This document shows, in pieces, positions 16,692-26,506 of a stretch of 64,000 nt of DNA. The stretch lies in assembly GCF_002105555.1 (NCBI RefSeq), contig NZ_CP020612.1, forward strand, positions 2,410,001 to 2,474,000, in the 5' to 3' direction. Within the stretch, counting starts at the first letter, position 1. Every line of letters begins with the position of its first letter. The notes beneath the pieces were generated by a model. That model was not told the origin of the DNA. It ran no database searches and was given only the letters and a program-made list of their open reading frames with translations. The position numbers and the translations under genes were made by a program. The DNA comes from Paracoccus contaminans. Its GTDB lineage: Bacteria > Pseudomonadota > Alphaproteobacteria > Rhodobacterales > Rhodobacteraceae.

Positions 16692-18648
16692 CCAGTTCCT
16701 CGACGAAGCGGGCGTTTTCGCTGATATACTGAAATCGCAGTTCCGGCTTTTTGCCCATCAGCCGCTCGACCAGATCGGCCGTCTCGCCGCCTTCCTCGTC
16801 GGCGATGCGCACGCGGATCAGCTTGCGGGTTGCGGCATTCATCGTCGTGTCCTTGAGGTCCTTGGCGTCCATCTCGCCCAGGCCCTTGAACCGTTGCACG
16901 TCGATCTTGCCCTTGCCGCCCAGCCCCTTGGCCAGCCACGCCTCCTTTTCGGCGTCGTCGGCCACATAGACGCGCGCGGCGCCTTGCGTGAGGCGATAGA
17001 GGGGCGGGCAGGCCAGATACAGGTGCCCCTTGTCGATCAGCGGCCGCATCTGGGTAAAGAAGAACGTCATCAGCAGGCTGGCGATATGGGCGCCGTCCAC
17101 ATCCGCGTCGGTCATGATGATGACCTTGTCATAGCGCAGGTCGTCGATGTTGAAGCGGCTGCCCATCCCGACGCCCAGCGCCTGGCACAGATCGGACAGC
17201 TCGGCATTCTGGGACAGCTTGGACGAGGCCGCGCCCAGCACGTTCAGCACCTTGCCGCGCAGCGGCAGCAGGGCCTGGGTCGTGCGGTCGCGCGCGGCCT
17301 TGGCGCTGCCGCCGGCCGAATCGCCCTCGACGATGAAGATCTCGGTCCCCTCGCGGCTGGTCGCGCTGCAATCGACCAGCTTGCCGGGCAGGCGCAGCTT
17401 TTTCGTGGCCGATTTGCGCTGGGTTTCCTTTTCCTGCCGGCGGCGCAGGCGCTCCTCGGCCCGCAGCACGAGGAAATCGAGGATCGCGCCCGCCGATTTC
17501 GTGTCAGCGGCCAGCCAGTTGTCGAAATGGTCGCGCACGGCGCCCTCGACCAGCCGGGCCGCCTCGGTCGTGGCGAGGCGGTCCTTGGTCTGGCCGACGA
17601 ATTCGGGCTCGGCGATGAAGCAGGACACCAGCGCGCATCCGCCCGTCAGCAGGTCGTCGCGGGTGATGTTCTCGGCCTTGCGGTTCTTGGTCAGCTCGCC
17701 ATAGGCGCGGATACCCTTGAGGATCGCGGTCCAGAAGCCGGATTCGTGGGTGCCGCCCTCGGGCGTGGGGACGGTGTTGCAGTAGGACTGGATGAAGCCG
17801 TCGCGAGCGGGCGTCCAGTTGATGGCCCATTCGACCTTGCCGGGCACCCCGAAGCGTTCGCGGAACTCGACATGCCCGGCAAAGGGCCGGTCGGCATAGG
17901 TCGAGGCGGTGCCGAGCTGCTCATTCAGATAGTCGGACAGCCCGCCGGGGAAGTGAAAAATCGCCTCGGTCGGCGTTTCGCCGTCGTCGATCCCGGTGCG
18001 CCAGCGGATTTCGACGCCCGAATGCAGATAGGCCTTGGATTTCACCATCCGCATGACGCGGGCGGGTTTGAGCCGGTTATGGCCGAAGATCTGCTCGTCG
18101 GCATGAAAGCTCACGGTCGTGCCGCGCCGGTTCGGGGCGGGGCCGATCTTTTCCACCGGCCCCTGCGGGATGCCGCGGGAAAAGGACTGCCGCCAAAGCT
18201 CGCGGTTGCGGGCGACCTCGACCACCATGCGGTCGGACAGCGCGTTCACCACCGAGGCGCCGACGCCGTGCAACCCGCCCGAGGTCTGATAGGCGCCCTC
18301 GGTGAACTTGCCGCCTGCATGCAGCGTGCACAGGATGACCTCGAGCGCCGACTTGCCCGGAAACTTGGGGTGGGGATCGACCGGGATGCCGCGGCCGTTG
18401 TCGCGCACGATCACGGTCTGGTCGGCCAGCAGCTCGACCTCGATGCGGCTGGCATGGCCCGCCACCGCCTCGTCCATGGCGTTGTCGAGGATCTCGGCGA
18501 CCAGATGGTGCAGCGCGCGTTCGTCCGTGCCGCCGATATACATGCCGGGGCGCTTCCTGACCGGCTCCAGCCCTTCGAGGACCTCGATCGAGGCGGCGGA
18601 ATAGCTGTCGGGCGCGGCGGACGCGCCCGAAAGAAGGTCGTCGGACAT
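16684..18648 (-). CDS. parE: DNA topoisomerase IV subunit B
   Basis: The 654-residue ATPase subunit of topoisomerase IV decatenates daughter chromosomes. It has the GHKL ATP site (EILDNAMDEAVAG), LEGLEPVRKRPGMYIGG near the start, the Toprim signature EGDSAGGSAK and the metal-binding TDADVDGAHI. Length and the ending FQYISENARFVEELDV fit ParE rather than the longer GyrB. The start at 18648 (MSDDLLSG) was chosen over an upstream in-frame ATG because the extension is not family-like. parC is not in the window. Confidence 0.95.
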   Translation of the reverse strand: MSDDLLSGASAAPDSYSAASIEVLEGLEPVRKRPGMYIGGTDERALHHLVAEILDNAMDEAVAGHASRIEVELLADQTVIVRDNGRGIPVDPHPKFPGKSALEVILCTLHAGGKFTEGAYQTSGGLHGVGASVVNALSDRMVVEVARNRELWRQSFSRGIPQGPVEKIGPAPNRRGTTVSFHADEQIFGHNRLKPARVMRMVKSKAYLHSGVEIRWRTGIDDGETPTEAIFHFPGGLSDYLNEQLGTASTYADRPFAGHVEFRERFGVPGKVEWAINWTPARDGFIQSYCNTVPTPEGGTHESGFWTAILKGIRAYGELTKNRKAENITRDDLLTGGCALVSCFIAEPEFVGQTKDRLATTEAARLVEGAVRDHFDNWLAADTKSAGAILDFLVLRAEERLRRRQEKETQRKSATKKLRLPGKLVDCSATSREGTEIFIVEGDSAGGSAKAARDRTTQALLPLRGKVLNVLGAASSKLSQNAELSDLCQALGVGMGSRFNIDDLRYDKVIIMTDADVDGAHIASLLMTFFFTQMRPLIDKGHLYLACPPLYRLTQGAARVYVADDAEKEAWLAKGLGGKGKIDVQRFKGLGEMDAKDLKDTTMNAATRKLIRVRIADEEGGETADLVERLMGKKPELRFQYISENARFVEELDV

Positions 18649-18735
18649 GAGACTGCTCGTTTTCTGGTTCGCGGCGTTATTCCACGCCGGGCAGGAGCGG
18701 GGCAAGCCTGCCGATGGATGGGCCGCCGGGGCGGC

Positions 18736-19398
18736 TCATTCCGGCTCGGCCATGCGGGCCTGCCACATCGCCTGAAAGGCGGGCCGCGCCTGACAGCCCG
18801 CCAGCCATGCCCCGACCGCAGGAAACTGGCCCATCAGTTCGCCATGCCCCTGCGCATAGCGAAGGATTTCGGCCATGTTCAGGTCGGCTACGGTAAAGCG
18901 GCCGCCGGTCAGGTGGCTGTGGACGGACAGGTGGTCCTCCAGCACCTTGAGCGGCCGCACGAGCCGTTCGGCGGCATTGGCGACCAGCGCCGCGTCATCG
19001 CCCGACTGGACGCGGCCTGGGCCGTGCAGGAACAGGATCGTCAGGGCGTCAGGCTCGATCGCGGTGGCGGCGTAGAACGACCACTGCATCATCAGCGCAT
19101 CCTCGGCCGCGTCCTGCGGGCCGATGCCGTCGCGGTCGTATCGGCGCGCCAGATACAGCGTCCCGGCCAGCGATTCCGCCAGCACCAGCCCGTCATCCTC
19201 GAGCACCGGGATCGCGCCCATGGGCGAAAGGGCCAGGAAGGACGGGGACCGGGTATTGAGGGGGGCATCCGCCGCCTCGGGCCGGGCCAGGCGGTAGGCC
19301 TGGATCACCGGGACCTGGTCGAAGGCTAGTCCCAGTTCGTGGCAAAGCCAGACCAGCCGCGAGGCGCGCGAGCGGGTGACACCATGGATGGTGAGCAT
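18736..19398 (-). CDS. Glutathione S-transferase family protein
   Basis: The 220-residue protein begins MLTIHGVTRSRASRLVWLCH, a thioredoxin-fold N-terminal domain with Ser/Arg near the glutathione site, followed by MGAIPVLEDDGLVLAESLA, which holds the cis-Pro and glutathione-binding Glu-Ser. The C-terminal helical domain contains the N-capping-type segment GGRFTVADLNMAEIL. The start at 19398 follows AGGGA at 7-nt spacing. The substrate is unknown. It is divergent from pstS and occupies the place where phoR lies in some alphaproteobacterial pst clusters. Confidence 0.9.
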   Translation of the reverse strand: MLTIHGVTRSRASRLVWLCHELGLAFDQVPVIQAYRLARPEAADAPLNTRSPSFLALSPMGAIPVLEDDGLVLAESLAGTLYLARRYDRDGIGPQDAAEDALMMQWSFYAATAIEPDALTILFLHGPGRVQSGDDAALVANAAERLVRPLKVLEDHLSVHSHLTGGRFTVADLNMAEILRYAQGHGELMGQFPAVGAWLAGCQARPAFQAMWQARMAEPE

Positions 19399-19497
19399 CG
19401 GATTTTCCCTGATGAGTTCCCCCCGCAGCAAGACCTTTCACGGGCCGCCCGTCAAGAAAGCACGGCGAGCCGCGCGCTTATCCAAATTGTAAAACAA

Positions 19498-19515
19498 GTG
19501 TCACGGAATCGTCGC
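19498..19515 (+). promoter_or_regulatory. Candidate Pho box upstream of pstS
   Basis: GTGTCAC-GGAA-TCGTCGC fits the 7-4-7 direct-repeat layout of a PhoB binding site (consensus CTGTCAT-AWAW-CTGTCAT), with a better first half than second. A TCTAGA hexamer at 19524-19529 is at a suitable distance for a -10 element when PhoB replaces the -35 contact. The pstS start is 57 bp downstream. PhoB is encoded at the end of the same operon. Confidence 0.55.
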
Positions 19516-19572
19516 ACAGCGCGTCTAGACGCCTGACAAGGCTGACACAGCCGCAAACCGCAGGAGCCTGCC

Positions 19573-20610
19573 ATGAATGTGATGAAATTCTCTGCCTCGG
19601 CGCTGGCCTTGGTGGCACTGTCCGCCACCGCCGCGGCGGCCCGTGACAATATCCAGGTCGCCGGCTCGTCGACCGTGCTGCCCTATGCCACCATCGTTGC
19701 CCAGGCCTTTGCCGAAAACACCAGCTTTCCCGCCCCGGTGGTCGAGGGCGGCGGTTCCTCGGCCGGGCTGAAGCAGTTCTGCGAGGGCGCGGGCGAGAAC
19801 ACGATCGACGTTGCGAACTCCTCGCGCAAGATCAAGGATTCGGAGCTGAAGGCCTGCGCCGACAACGGCGTGAAGGACATCATGGAAGTCCAGTTCGGCT
19901 ATGACGGCATCGTCTTCGCCTCGGACAAGGCGGGCGCCGATTTCGCGCTGACCCCCAAGGACGTGTTCCTGGCGCTGGCCAAGGACGTGGTCGTGGACGG
20001 CAAGGTTGCCGCCAACACCGCCGCCAAGTGGAAGGACGTGAACGACGCGCTGCCCGACCAGCCCATCGTCGCCTTCATCCCCGGCACCAAGCACGGCACC
20101 CGTGAAGTGTTCGAGGAAAAGGTCCTGCTGCAGGGCTGCAAGGACGCCGGCGCGCTGGAAGCGCTGACCGCCGCCAACGGCGCGGACGAGAAGAAGGGCG
20201 AGGCCGCCTGCAAGGCCGTGCGCACCGACGGCAAGGCCGTGGACATCGACGGCGACTACACCGAGACGCTGGCGCGCATCAATTCGAACAAGGACGGCGT
20301 GGGCGTGTTCGGCCTGTCGTTCTACGAGAACAACACCGACAAGCTGAAGGTCGCCACGGTGAACGGCGTGGCGCCCTCGATCGACACCGTCGCTTCGGGC
20401 GAATACCCGGTGTCGCGCCCGCTGTTCTTCTATGTGAAGAAATCGCATATCGGCGTGGTCCCCGGCCTTCAGGAGTATGCCGACTTCTTCGTGTCGGATG
20501 CGATCGCCGGCCCGGGCGGCCCGCTGGCCAACTATGGCCTGGTGCCCGATCCCAAGCTGGCCGACGTGCAGAAGGCCGTTGCGGCCGGCACGACGATCGC
20601 CGCGAAGTAA
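19573..20610 (+). CDS. pstS: Phosphate ABC transporter, periplasmic binding protein
   Basis: The 345-residue protein has a Sec signal peptide (MNVMKFSASALALVALSATAAAA) and then IQVAGSSTVLPYATIVAQAF, the PstS N-terminal phosphate-binding strand and loop. VVEGGGSSAGLKQFCEG and FIPGTKHGTREVFEE supply further phosphate contacts. It captures phosphate for PstCA. CAGGAG is 7 nt before the ATG. It is the first gene of pstSCAB-phoU-phoB, separated from pstC by a strong hairpin that may keep PstS expression higher than the rest. Confidence 0.95.
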   Translation: MNVMKFSASALALVALSATAAAARDNIQVAGSSTVLPYATIVAQAFAENTSFPAPVVEGGGSSAGLKQFCEGAGENTIDVANSSRKIKDSELKACADNGVKDIMEVQFGYDGIVFASDKAGADFALTPKDVFLALAKDVVVDGKVAANTAAKWKDVNDALPDQPIVAFIPGTKHGTREVFEEKVLLQGCKDAGALEALTAANGADEKKGEAACKAVRTDGKAVDIDGDYTETLARINSNKDGVGVFGLSFYENNTDKLKVATVNGVAPSIDTVASGEYPVSRPLFFYVKKSHIGVVPGLQEYADFFVSDAIAGPGGPLANYGLVPDPKLADVQKAVAAGTTIAAK

Positions 20611-20622
20611 GCTGACGACCGT

Positions 20623-20650
20623 TGCGGCGCGGGTGGATGCCCGCGCCGCA
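20623..20650 (+). terminator. Strong intercistronic hairpin after pstS
   Basis: An 11-bp perfect stem (TGCGGCGCGGG / CCCGCGCCGCA) with a 6-nt loop starts 13 nt after the pstS stop. No T-run follows, so it is more likely an attenuator or 3'-end stabiliser than a full terminator. Such structures are often seen after the abundant binding-protein gene of an ABC operon. Confidence 0.55.
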
Positions 20651-20706
20651 GCCTCATCCGTCGTTCCGCCCGGCCATACGCGCCGCGCCCAACCTAGCGA
20701 GTGACG

Positions 20707-22161
20707 ATGTCGCCTTTCTGGATCCTGATCGCCGTCCTTGCGCTGGCCGCGGCCGGCTTTTTTCTTGGCCGCGCGCGTGCCATCGCCAGCGTCGAAGGCA
20801 ACACCCGCCGCCTGCATTCGCGGCCGAACTATTACGCCTGGAACGCGGCGCTGTACGCCAGCGTGCCGGCGCTGCTGCTGCTGCTGGTCTGGACCCTTGC
20901 CCAGCCGCTGGTCGTGAACCGCATCGTCAGCGGCTATCTGCCCGCCGAGGTGATGCAGGATGGCGAGCAACGCGGCACCATCATGTCGGACGTGCAGCGC
21001 ACGGCCCGCGGCCTGTCGGCTGCCGTGACGCGCGGCGTTCTGGATGCAGAGGGCGCCGAGGGTCTGCAGCCGGGCGATGCCGAGGCGCAGGCGCGCCTTT
21101 CGGCCGCCGGGATAACCGTCTCGGCCGATCCGGTGGTGCTGTCCGCCGCCAAGGAACTGCGCCGCGTCAACCGATCGGCCGGCTGGCTGCTGACCGGGGC
21201 GGCGCTGCTGCTGTCGCTGGGTGGCCTCGGCTTTGCGCTGGCGCGCACCGGGCCCGAGTTCCGCGCCCGCAACGTGGTCGAGCAGGTCATCCGCGGGCTG
21301 CTGATCCTGTGCTCGATGATCGCGATTGCCACCACCGTCGGCATCGTGCTGTCGCTGGTCTTTGAATCGGCCCATTTCTTCCGGCTTTATCCCTGGCAGG
21401 ATTTCTTCTTCGGGACGGAATGGACGCCCTCGTTCGGCGGCGGCTCCAGGCTGGGCATGCTGCCCCTGCTGTGGGGCACGCTCTATATCTCGATGATCGC
21501 GCTGATCGTGGCGGTGCCGATCGGGCTGCTGGCGGCGATCTACATGTCCGAATACGCCACCCCGCGGGTTCGCACCCTGGTCAAGCCGCTCATCGAGGTG
21601 CTGGCCGGCATCCCCACCATCGTCTATGGCCTGTTCGCGCTGGTCACGGTGGGGCCGCTGATCCGCGACTGGCTGGCGATCCCGACCGGGCTGGGCAATT
21701 CCAACTCGTCGGTGATGACGGCGGGGCTGGTCATGGGCATCATGCTGATCCCCTTCGTCAGCTCGCTGTCCGATGACATCATCAACGCGGTGCCCCAGTC
21801 GCTGCGCGACGGTTCTCTGGGCCTCGGCTCGACGCCCTCGGAAACGATCAAGAACGTGGTCCTGCCCGCCGCCCTGCCGGGGATCGTCGGCGCCATCCTG
21901 CTGGCCGCAAGCCGCGCGATCGGCGAGACGATGATCGTGGTGTTAGGGGCAGGCGCGATGGCCCGGATCAGCCCCAACCCGTTCGAGGCGATGACAACGA
22001 TCACCGTCAAGATCGTCGGCCAGCTGACGGGTGACAACGATTTCGCCAGCCCCGAGACGCTGGTCGCCTTTGCCCTGGGCCTGACGCTGTTCGTCATCAC
22101 GCTGGGGCTGAACATCTTTGCGCTGTTCATTGTGCGCAAATACCGGGAGCAGTACGAATGA
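20707..22161 (+). CDS. pstC: Phosphate ABC transporter permease PstC
   Basis: The 484-residue protein is the long alphaproteobacterial PstC, with two extra N-terminal membrane segments and a periplasmic region (about residues 1-175) before the classic six-helix permease. The permease part has FYGTEW-like FFFGTEWTPSF, then YMSEYATPRVRTLVKPLIEV and the EAA loop SLRDGSLGLGSTPSETI. Neither the ATG at 20707 nor an in-frame GTG at 20701 has a clear Shine-Dalgarno; I chose the ATG. The 3' end overlaps pstA in an ATGA. Confidence 0.93.
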   Translation: MSPFWILIAVLALAAAGFFLGRARAIASVEGNTRRLHSRPNYYAWNAALYASVPALLLLLVWTLAQPLVVNRIVSGYLPAEVMQDGEQRGTIMSDVQRTARGLSAAVTRGVLDAEGAEGLQPGDAEAQARLSAAGITVSADPVVLSAAKELRRVNRSAGWLLTGAALLLSLGGLGFALARTGPEFRARNVVEQVIRGLLILCSMIAIATTVGIVLSLVFESAHFFRLYPWQDFFFGTEWTPSFGGGSRLGMLPLLWGTLYISMIALIVAVPIGLLAAIYMSEYATPRVRTLVKPLIEVLAGIPTIVYGLFALVTVGPLIRDWLAIPTGLGNSNSSVMTAGLVMGIMLIPFVSSLSDDIINAVPQSLRDGSLGLGSTPSETIKNVVLPAALPGIVGAILLAASRAIGETMIVVLGAGAMARISPNPFEAMTTITVKIVGQLTGDNDFASPETLVAFALGLTLFVITLGLNIFALFIVRKYREQYE

Positions 22162-23537
22162 GCGACACCGCATCCCCCTTGCCCCAGCCGGTGGGCAGCC
22201 CCTCGGGCGGTTCCGCGCGGCAGGCGCACAAGTCGCTGCTGGTGCCCGATGCGCGCACCCGCCGGCGCAATGCCGCCGAAACGCGCTTTCGAGCCTATGG
22301 CATCATCGCCATCGCCATCGCGATCGCGGCGCTTGCCTGGCTGCTGTTCTCGATCTTCAGCGGCGGGGCCAGCGCGTTCCGCCAGACCTATGCGACCATC
22401 CCGGTCAGGCTGGATGCCGCGGTGGTGGACCCCAAGGGGAACCGCAATCTCGACGAGATGGCCAAGGTGCTCACGCTCAGCTACGGCAAGCTGCTGCTGG
22501 ACGGGATGAAGGACTATGTCGCCAGCAAGAACATCCAGATCGAGGGGCTGAGCGATGCCGATCTCAAGTCCTTCCTGTCCGATCAGGCGCAGGCCAACCT
22601 GCGCGATCAGGTGCTGCGCAATCCCGACCTGATCGGGCAGGTGGTCACGACCCCGGCGCTGACCTCATCGCGCATCGACGGGTTCTTCAAGGGCCGCGTC
22701 ACCGAGGAAAGCGCCGCATCCGACATCAAGACCAGCCCTGCGCAGATCGCGCTGGCGCGCGCCATGGCCGCCGACGGATCGCTGGTGACGCGCTTCAACG
22801 CGGACTTCATCACCAATCCCGACAGCTCGGAAACGCGCCCCGAGGCGGCGGGCCTGGGCGTGGCGATCCTCGGCTCGTTCTACATGATGCTGATCGTGCT
22901 GGTGCTGGCGCTGCCCATCGGGGTGGCTGCCTCGATCTATCTCGAGGAATTCGCCCCCAAGAACCGGCTGACCGACATCATCGAGGTGAACATCGCCAAT
23001 CTCGCGGCCGTTCCCTCGATCGTTTACGGGATCCTCGGCCTGGCGGCCTTCATCAACTTCATGGGGCTGCCGCGATCGGCGCCCATCGTGGGGGGGCTGG
23101 TGCTGACACTGATGACGCTGCCCACGATCATCATCGCGACGCGCGCCGCGCTCAAGGCGGTGCCCCCCTCGATCCGCGACGCGGCGCTGGGCGTCGGCGC
23201 AAGCCGGATGCAGACGGTGTTCCACCATGTCCTGCCGCTTGCGATGCCGGGGGTGCTGACCGGGACGATCATCGGCCTCGCCCATGCCCTGGGTGAGACG
23301 GCCCCGCTGCTGCTGATCGGGATGGTGGCTTTTGTCCGCGAATACCCCTCGGCCCCGCCCGCAGGTTTCTTCGATCCCGCCTCGGCCCTGCCGGTGCAGG
23401 TCTATAACTGGACACGCCGCGCCGATCCGGCCTTCTTCGAGCGCGCTTCGGGTGCCATCATCGTGCTGCTGGTGTTCCTGCTGGCAATGAACCTGCTCGC
23501 GATCTACCTGCGCCGCAAGTTCGAACGGCGCTGGTAA
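22158..23537 (+). CDS. pstA: Phosphate ABC transporter permease PstA
   Basis: The 459-residue protein has a DUF3333-like N-terminal extension (one membrane helix near residues 45-70 and a periplasmic stretch to about residue 230) typical of alphaproteobacterial PstA. The permease core follows, with [19 protein letters not shown] and the EAA loop [18 protein letters not shown]. It pairs with PstC to form the phosphate channel. The start overlaps the pstC stop by 4 bp. No key region is missing. Confidence 0.94.
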   Translation: MSDTASPLPQPVGSPSGGSARQAHKSLLVPDARTRRRNAAETRFRAYGIIAIAIAIAALAWLLFSIFSGGASAFRQTYATIPVRLDAAVVDPKGNRNLDEMAKVLTLSYGKLLLDGMKDYVASKNIQIEGLSDADLKSFLSDQAQANLRDQVLRNPDLIGQVVTTPALTSSRIDGFFKGRVTEESAASDIKTSPAQIALARAMAADGSLVTRFNADFITNPDSSETRPEAAGLGVAILGSFYMMLIVLVLALPIGVAASIYLEEFAPKNRLTDIIEVNIANLAAVPSIVYGILGLAAFINFMGLPRSAPIVGGLVLTLMTLPTIIIATRAALKAVPPSIRDAALGVGASRMQTVFHHVLPLAMPGVLTGTIIGLAHALGETAPLLLIGMVAFVREYPSAPPAGFFDPASALPVQVYNWTRRADPAFFERASGAIIVLLVFLLAMNLLAIYLRRKFERRW

Positions 23538-23557
23538 GCAAACAAGGGAACGGCAAA

Positions 23558-24361
23558 ATGAACGACATGCGACTGGCGGAGAGAACCGTGGACACCGACG
23601 CGAAGGCAATCAAGTTCCAGTGCCGCGACGTTCAGGTCTGGTATGGCGAAAAGCACGCGATCAAGGATGTGAATGTCGATCTGCTGGACAAGACGGTGAC
23701 GGCGTTCATCGGTCCGTCTGGCTGCGGCAAGTCCACCTTCCTGCGCTGCCTGAACCGGATGAACGACACCATCCCTGTTGCGCGCATCGCGGGCAGGATG
23801 CTGCTGGACGGCGAGGACATCTATGACCGCCGCGTCGATCCCGTCCAGCTGCGCGCGCAGGTGGGCATGGTGTTCCAGAAGCCCAACCCCTTCCCCAAGT
23901 CGATCTATGACAACGTTGCCTATGGGGCGCGCATTCACGGCCTGGCCCGCAGCAAGGCCGACCTGGACGGGATCGTCGAAAAGGCCCTGCGCGGCGCGGC
24001 CCTGTGGGACGAGGTCAAGGACCGCCTGGGCGAAACCGGAACCGGCCTTTCGGGCGGCCAGCAGCAGCGCCTGTGCATCGCCCGCGCGGTGGCAACCTCG
24101 CCCGAGGTCCTTCTGATGGATGAGCCCTGTTCGGCCCTTGACCCCATCGCCACCGCCCAGGTGGAAGAGCTGATCGACGAGCTGCGTTCGCATTTTTCGG
24201 TGGTGATCGTCACCCATTCGATGCAGCAGGCCGCCCGCGTCAGCCAGAAGACCGCTTTTTTCCACCTCGGCAACCTGGTCGAATACGGCAACACCGACGA
24301 CATCTTCACGCGCCCGCAGGACCCGCGGACGGAAAGCTACATCAGCGGCCGCATCGGTTGA
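23558..24361 (+). CDS. pstB: Phosphate ABC transporter ATP-binding protein
   Basis: The 267-residue ATPase energises phosphate import. Walker A is [12 protein letters not shown], the PstB-specific LRCLNRMND follows it, the signature is [15 protein letters not shown] and Walker B is [31 protein letters not shown] is the switch region. AAGGGAA precedes the ATG. It lies 20 bp after pstA and 26 bp before phoU in the phosphate operon. Confidence 0.96.
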   Translation: MNDMRLAERTVDTDAKAIKFQCRDVQVWYGEKHAIKDVNVDLLDKTVTAFIGPSGCGKSTFLRCLNRMNDTIPVARIAGRMLLDGEDIYDRRVDPVQLRAQVGMVFQKPNPFPKSIYDNVAYGARIHGLARSKADLDGIVEKALRGAALWDEVKDRLGETGTGLSGGQQQRLCIARAVATSPEVLLMDEPCSALDPIATAQVEELIDELRSHFSVVIVTHSMQQAARVSQKTAFFHLGNLVEYGNTDDIFTRPQDPRTESYISGRIG

Positions 24362-24387
24362 GCCGCCACCACCTGGGGGAAACACCC

Positions 24388-25143
24388 ATGTCGACATCGG
24401 ACCGCCACATCGCCTCGGCCTTTGACCGGGATCTTGAAACCGTCCAGGCGCTTGTCATCAAGATGGGCGGTCTGGTCGAGACTGCCATCGTGGATGCGGC
24501 CACCGCGCTTGAGGCGCGCGATGACGAGCTGGCCGAGGATGTGCGCCGCCGCGACCGCGCGGTCGATGCGCTCGAGGCGCAGGTGAACGAGGAGGCGGCC
24601 CGGCTGATCGCCCTGCGCGCGCCCAACGCCACCGATCTGCGCGTCGTGCTGACCGTCATCAAGATTGCGGGCAGCCTGGAACGGGTCGGCGATTACGCCA
24701 AGAACATCGCCAAGCGGACCAATGTGCTGGCGCATATGCCGGTGATCGATGGCGCGGGCATGGCGCTGCGGCGGATGTCGAGCACCGTCGAGAAGATGAT
24801 GAAGGATGCGCTGGACAGCTATGTCCACCGCGACGCGGCGCTGGCTGCCGATGTGCGGGCGCGCGATCTGGAAGTGGACCAGATGTATAACGCGCTGTTC
24901 CGCGAATTCCTCACCTACATGATGGAGGATCCGCGCAACATCACCACCTGCATGCATCTGCATTTCATCGCCAAGAACATCGAGCGGATGGGCGATCACG
25001 CGACCTCGATCGCCGAGCAGGTGCTGTATCTCGTCTCGGGCGCGCTGCCCGAAGAGCCGCGGCCCAAAAGCGAGAGCGTCATCCGCCCCTCCATCCCGAG
25101 CGAGCCGGGGGGCGCGGCGGCTGACCGGGGGGCCATGGGATGA
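24388..25143 (+). CDS. phoU: Phosphate signalling protein PhoU
   Basis: The 251-residue protein folds as two repeated three-helix bundles; each repeat carries a metal-site motif seen here as ERVGDYAKNIAKR (near residue 97) and ERMGDHATSIAEQV (near 200). PhoU links transporter activity to the PhoR-PhoB two-component pathway and represses it when phosphate is plentiful. The ATG at 24388 follows GGGGGA. Its stop overlaps the phoB start in an ATGA. Confidence 0.95.
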   Translation: MSTSDRHIASAFDRDLETVQALVIKMGGLVETAIVDAATALEARDDELAEDVRRRDRAVDALEAQVNEEAARLIALRAPNATDLRVVLTVIKIAGSLERVGDYAKNIAKRTNVLAHMPVIDGAGMALRRMSSTVEKMMKDALDSYVHRDAALAADVRARDLEVDQMYNALFREFLTYMMEDPRNITTCMHLHFIAKNIERMGDHATSIAEQVLYLVSGALPEEPRPKSESVIRPSIPSEPGGAAADRGAMG

Positions 25144-25829
25144 GCGCGCAGCAACCCTGCGTGCTGCTGGTCGAGGACGAGGGCGTTCAACGCGAAGTCC
25201 TGACCTACAACCTTGATGCCGAGGGCTTCCGCGTGGTGTCGGCCGAAACGGGGGATGAGGCGCTGCTGCTGGTGGCCGAGGAATCCCCCGATCTGGTCCT
25301 GCTCGACTGGATGCTGCCCAATGTCTCGGGGATCGAGATCTGCCGCCGCATCAAGGCAGACCCGGAAAGCCGGCACATTCCGATCATCATGCTGTCTGCC
25401 CGTTCGGACGAGGATGACCGGGTGCGGGGGCTGGAAACCGGGGCGGATGACTATGTCGTCAAGCCCTATTCGGTGATCGAGCTGATGGCGCGGGTCCGCA
25501 CCCAGCTGCGCCGCTCGCGCCCCACCACGATGGGCGAGCGGCTGAGTTTCCAAGACATCATCCTTGATTCGGGCGAACACCGGGTCTTCCGCGACGGCCG
25601 CGCCCTGCATCTGGGCCCGACCGAGTTCCGTCTGCTTTCCACGCTGATGGAACGCCCCGGCCGCGTCTGGACACGTGAGCAGTTGCTGGACCGCGTCTGG
25701 GGGCGCGACATCTATGTGGACAGCCGCACCATTGATGTTCATGTCGGCCGGCTGCGCAAGGCGCTGATGACGAATGGCGGTGTGAACCCGATCCGCACCG
25801 TCCGCGGCACCGGCTACGCCCTGGGATAA
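25140..25829 (+). CDS. phoB: Phosphate regulon response regulator PhoB
   Basis: The 229-residue protein has a receiver domain (phospho-acceptor Asp near residue 56 in LVLLDWMLPNVSG; the Lys of DDYVVKPYS) and an OmpR-type winged-helix DNA-binding domain (RPGRVWTREQLLDRVWG, VDVHVGRLRKAL-like IDVHVGRLRKAL). It activates Pho promoters under phosphate limitation. It is the last gene of the operon and coupled to phoU by an ATGA overlap. No phoR kinase gene is present before, inside or after the operon in this window. Confidence 0.95.
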   Translation: MSAQQPCVLLVEDEGVQREVLTYNLDAEGFRVVSAETGDEALLLVAEESPDLVLLDWMLPNVSGIEICRRIKADPESRHIPIIMLSARSDEDDRVRGLETGADDYVVKPYSVIELMARVRTQLRRSRPTTMGERLSFQDIILDSGEHRVFRDGRALHLGPTEFRLLSTLMERPGRVWTREQLLDRVWGRDIYVDSRTIDVHVGRLRKALMTNGGVNPIRTVRGTGYALG

Positions 25830-26452
25830 GGCGCGGCGCATCCGCGTTGCATCCCTTGGGCACGCAGGCCGGGCAGGGGACAAGCGATCCAGGCCCTGCA
25901 GGCAGGCCGCAGGCGCGGCATGGGCGCAGGACGGGCAAAGCGCAGCAGCACGCCCAAAGCCCCGCATCTTCGCAGGTGGGATGCAGCTTCTGCTGCATCC
26001 GCTTGATCCGGGCGCCTCATCTCACAGGGGCGCCTCGGCGTGACGCGGCATGGGCAAAAGCGCGGAGCATCGGCCGCAATGGGGCGGCGTCTTGCTAGCC
26101 GCGGGATCAAGATCGGCCGAATCAGGCAGCGCATGTAACGCCGTCGCCTGAGCAGGGCAGTTCTGATCTGCACCGGTCCTTTGCAACAGGCTTGCGTTCC
26201 GTTTGCGGGGATCAATGCATCGAACGGCCCGGCGCCAAGGCGCGGCCGCCGTCAGCAGCCAGGAAAGGCGCTATCGCCAGACCGGCGGAGCAATGCAAAC
26301 GCGCTTTTATCATGGCCCGCTCGTGGCGGGCCAGTCGTCGGCGCCTTTGCCCAAGGCAGCTTGCGCCGCCCTGGCCTTCCATGGCCAAGGATCGGCGGCC
26401 CCGCGCCTTCGGAGCCTGCCTCATGCGCGTCGCTGCGCGCCTGCGGCAAGCA
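25830..26452. other. Long non-coding gap after phoB, with one perfect hairpin
   Basis: About 620 bp lie between phoB and the tsf terminator. Open frames here are short or GC-driven and show no ribosome site or recognisable motif. A perfect 9-bp hairpin GGATGCAGC-TTCT-GCTGCATCC is at 25979-26000 and may end the pst-pho transcript, although no T-run follows. The composition is slightly less GC-rich around 26100-26320 than in neighbouring genes. Confidence 0.55.
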
Positions 26453-26480
26453 AGGGGCCGGCCCGCAAGGACCGGCCCCT
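26453..26480 (-). terminator. Terminator hairpin downstream of rpsB-tsf
   Basis: AGGGGCCGG pairs with CCGGCCCCT around a 10-nt loop, starting 27 nt beyond the tsf stop on the minus strand and followed by TGCTTGC. A T6 run (26495-26500 region on the minus strand) precedes the stem. Position and stem strength support transcription termination of the rpsB-tsf operon. Confidence 0.6.
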
Positions 26481-26506
26481 CGGCCTGTGCTTTGGAAAAA
26501 AGGCGA

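Noticed and set aside
19533-19547. CTGACA-AGG-CTGACA direct repeat as a second Pho box
   Set aside because: The repeat period is 9 rather than 11 bp and it lies downstream of the likely -10, so it does not fit PhoB spacing.
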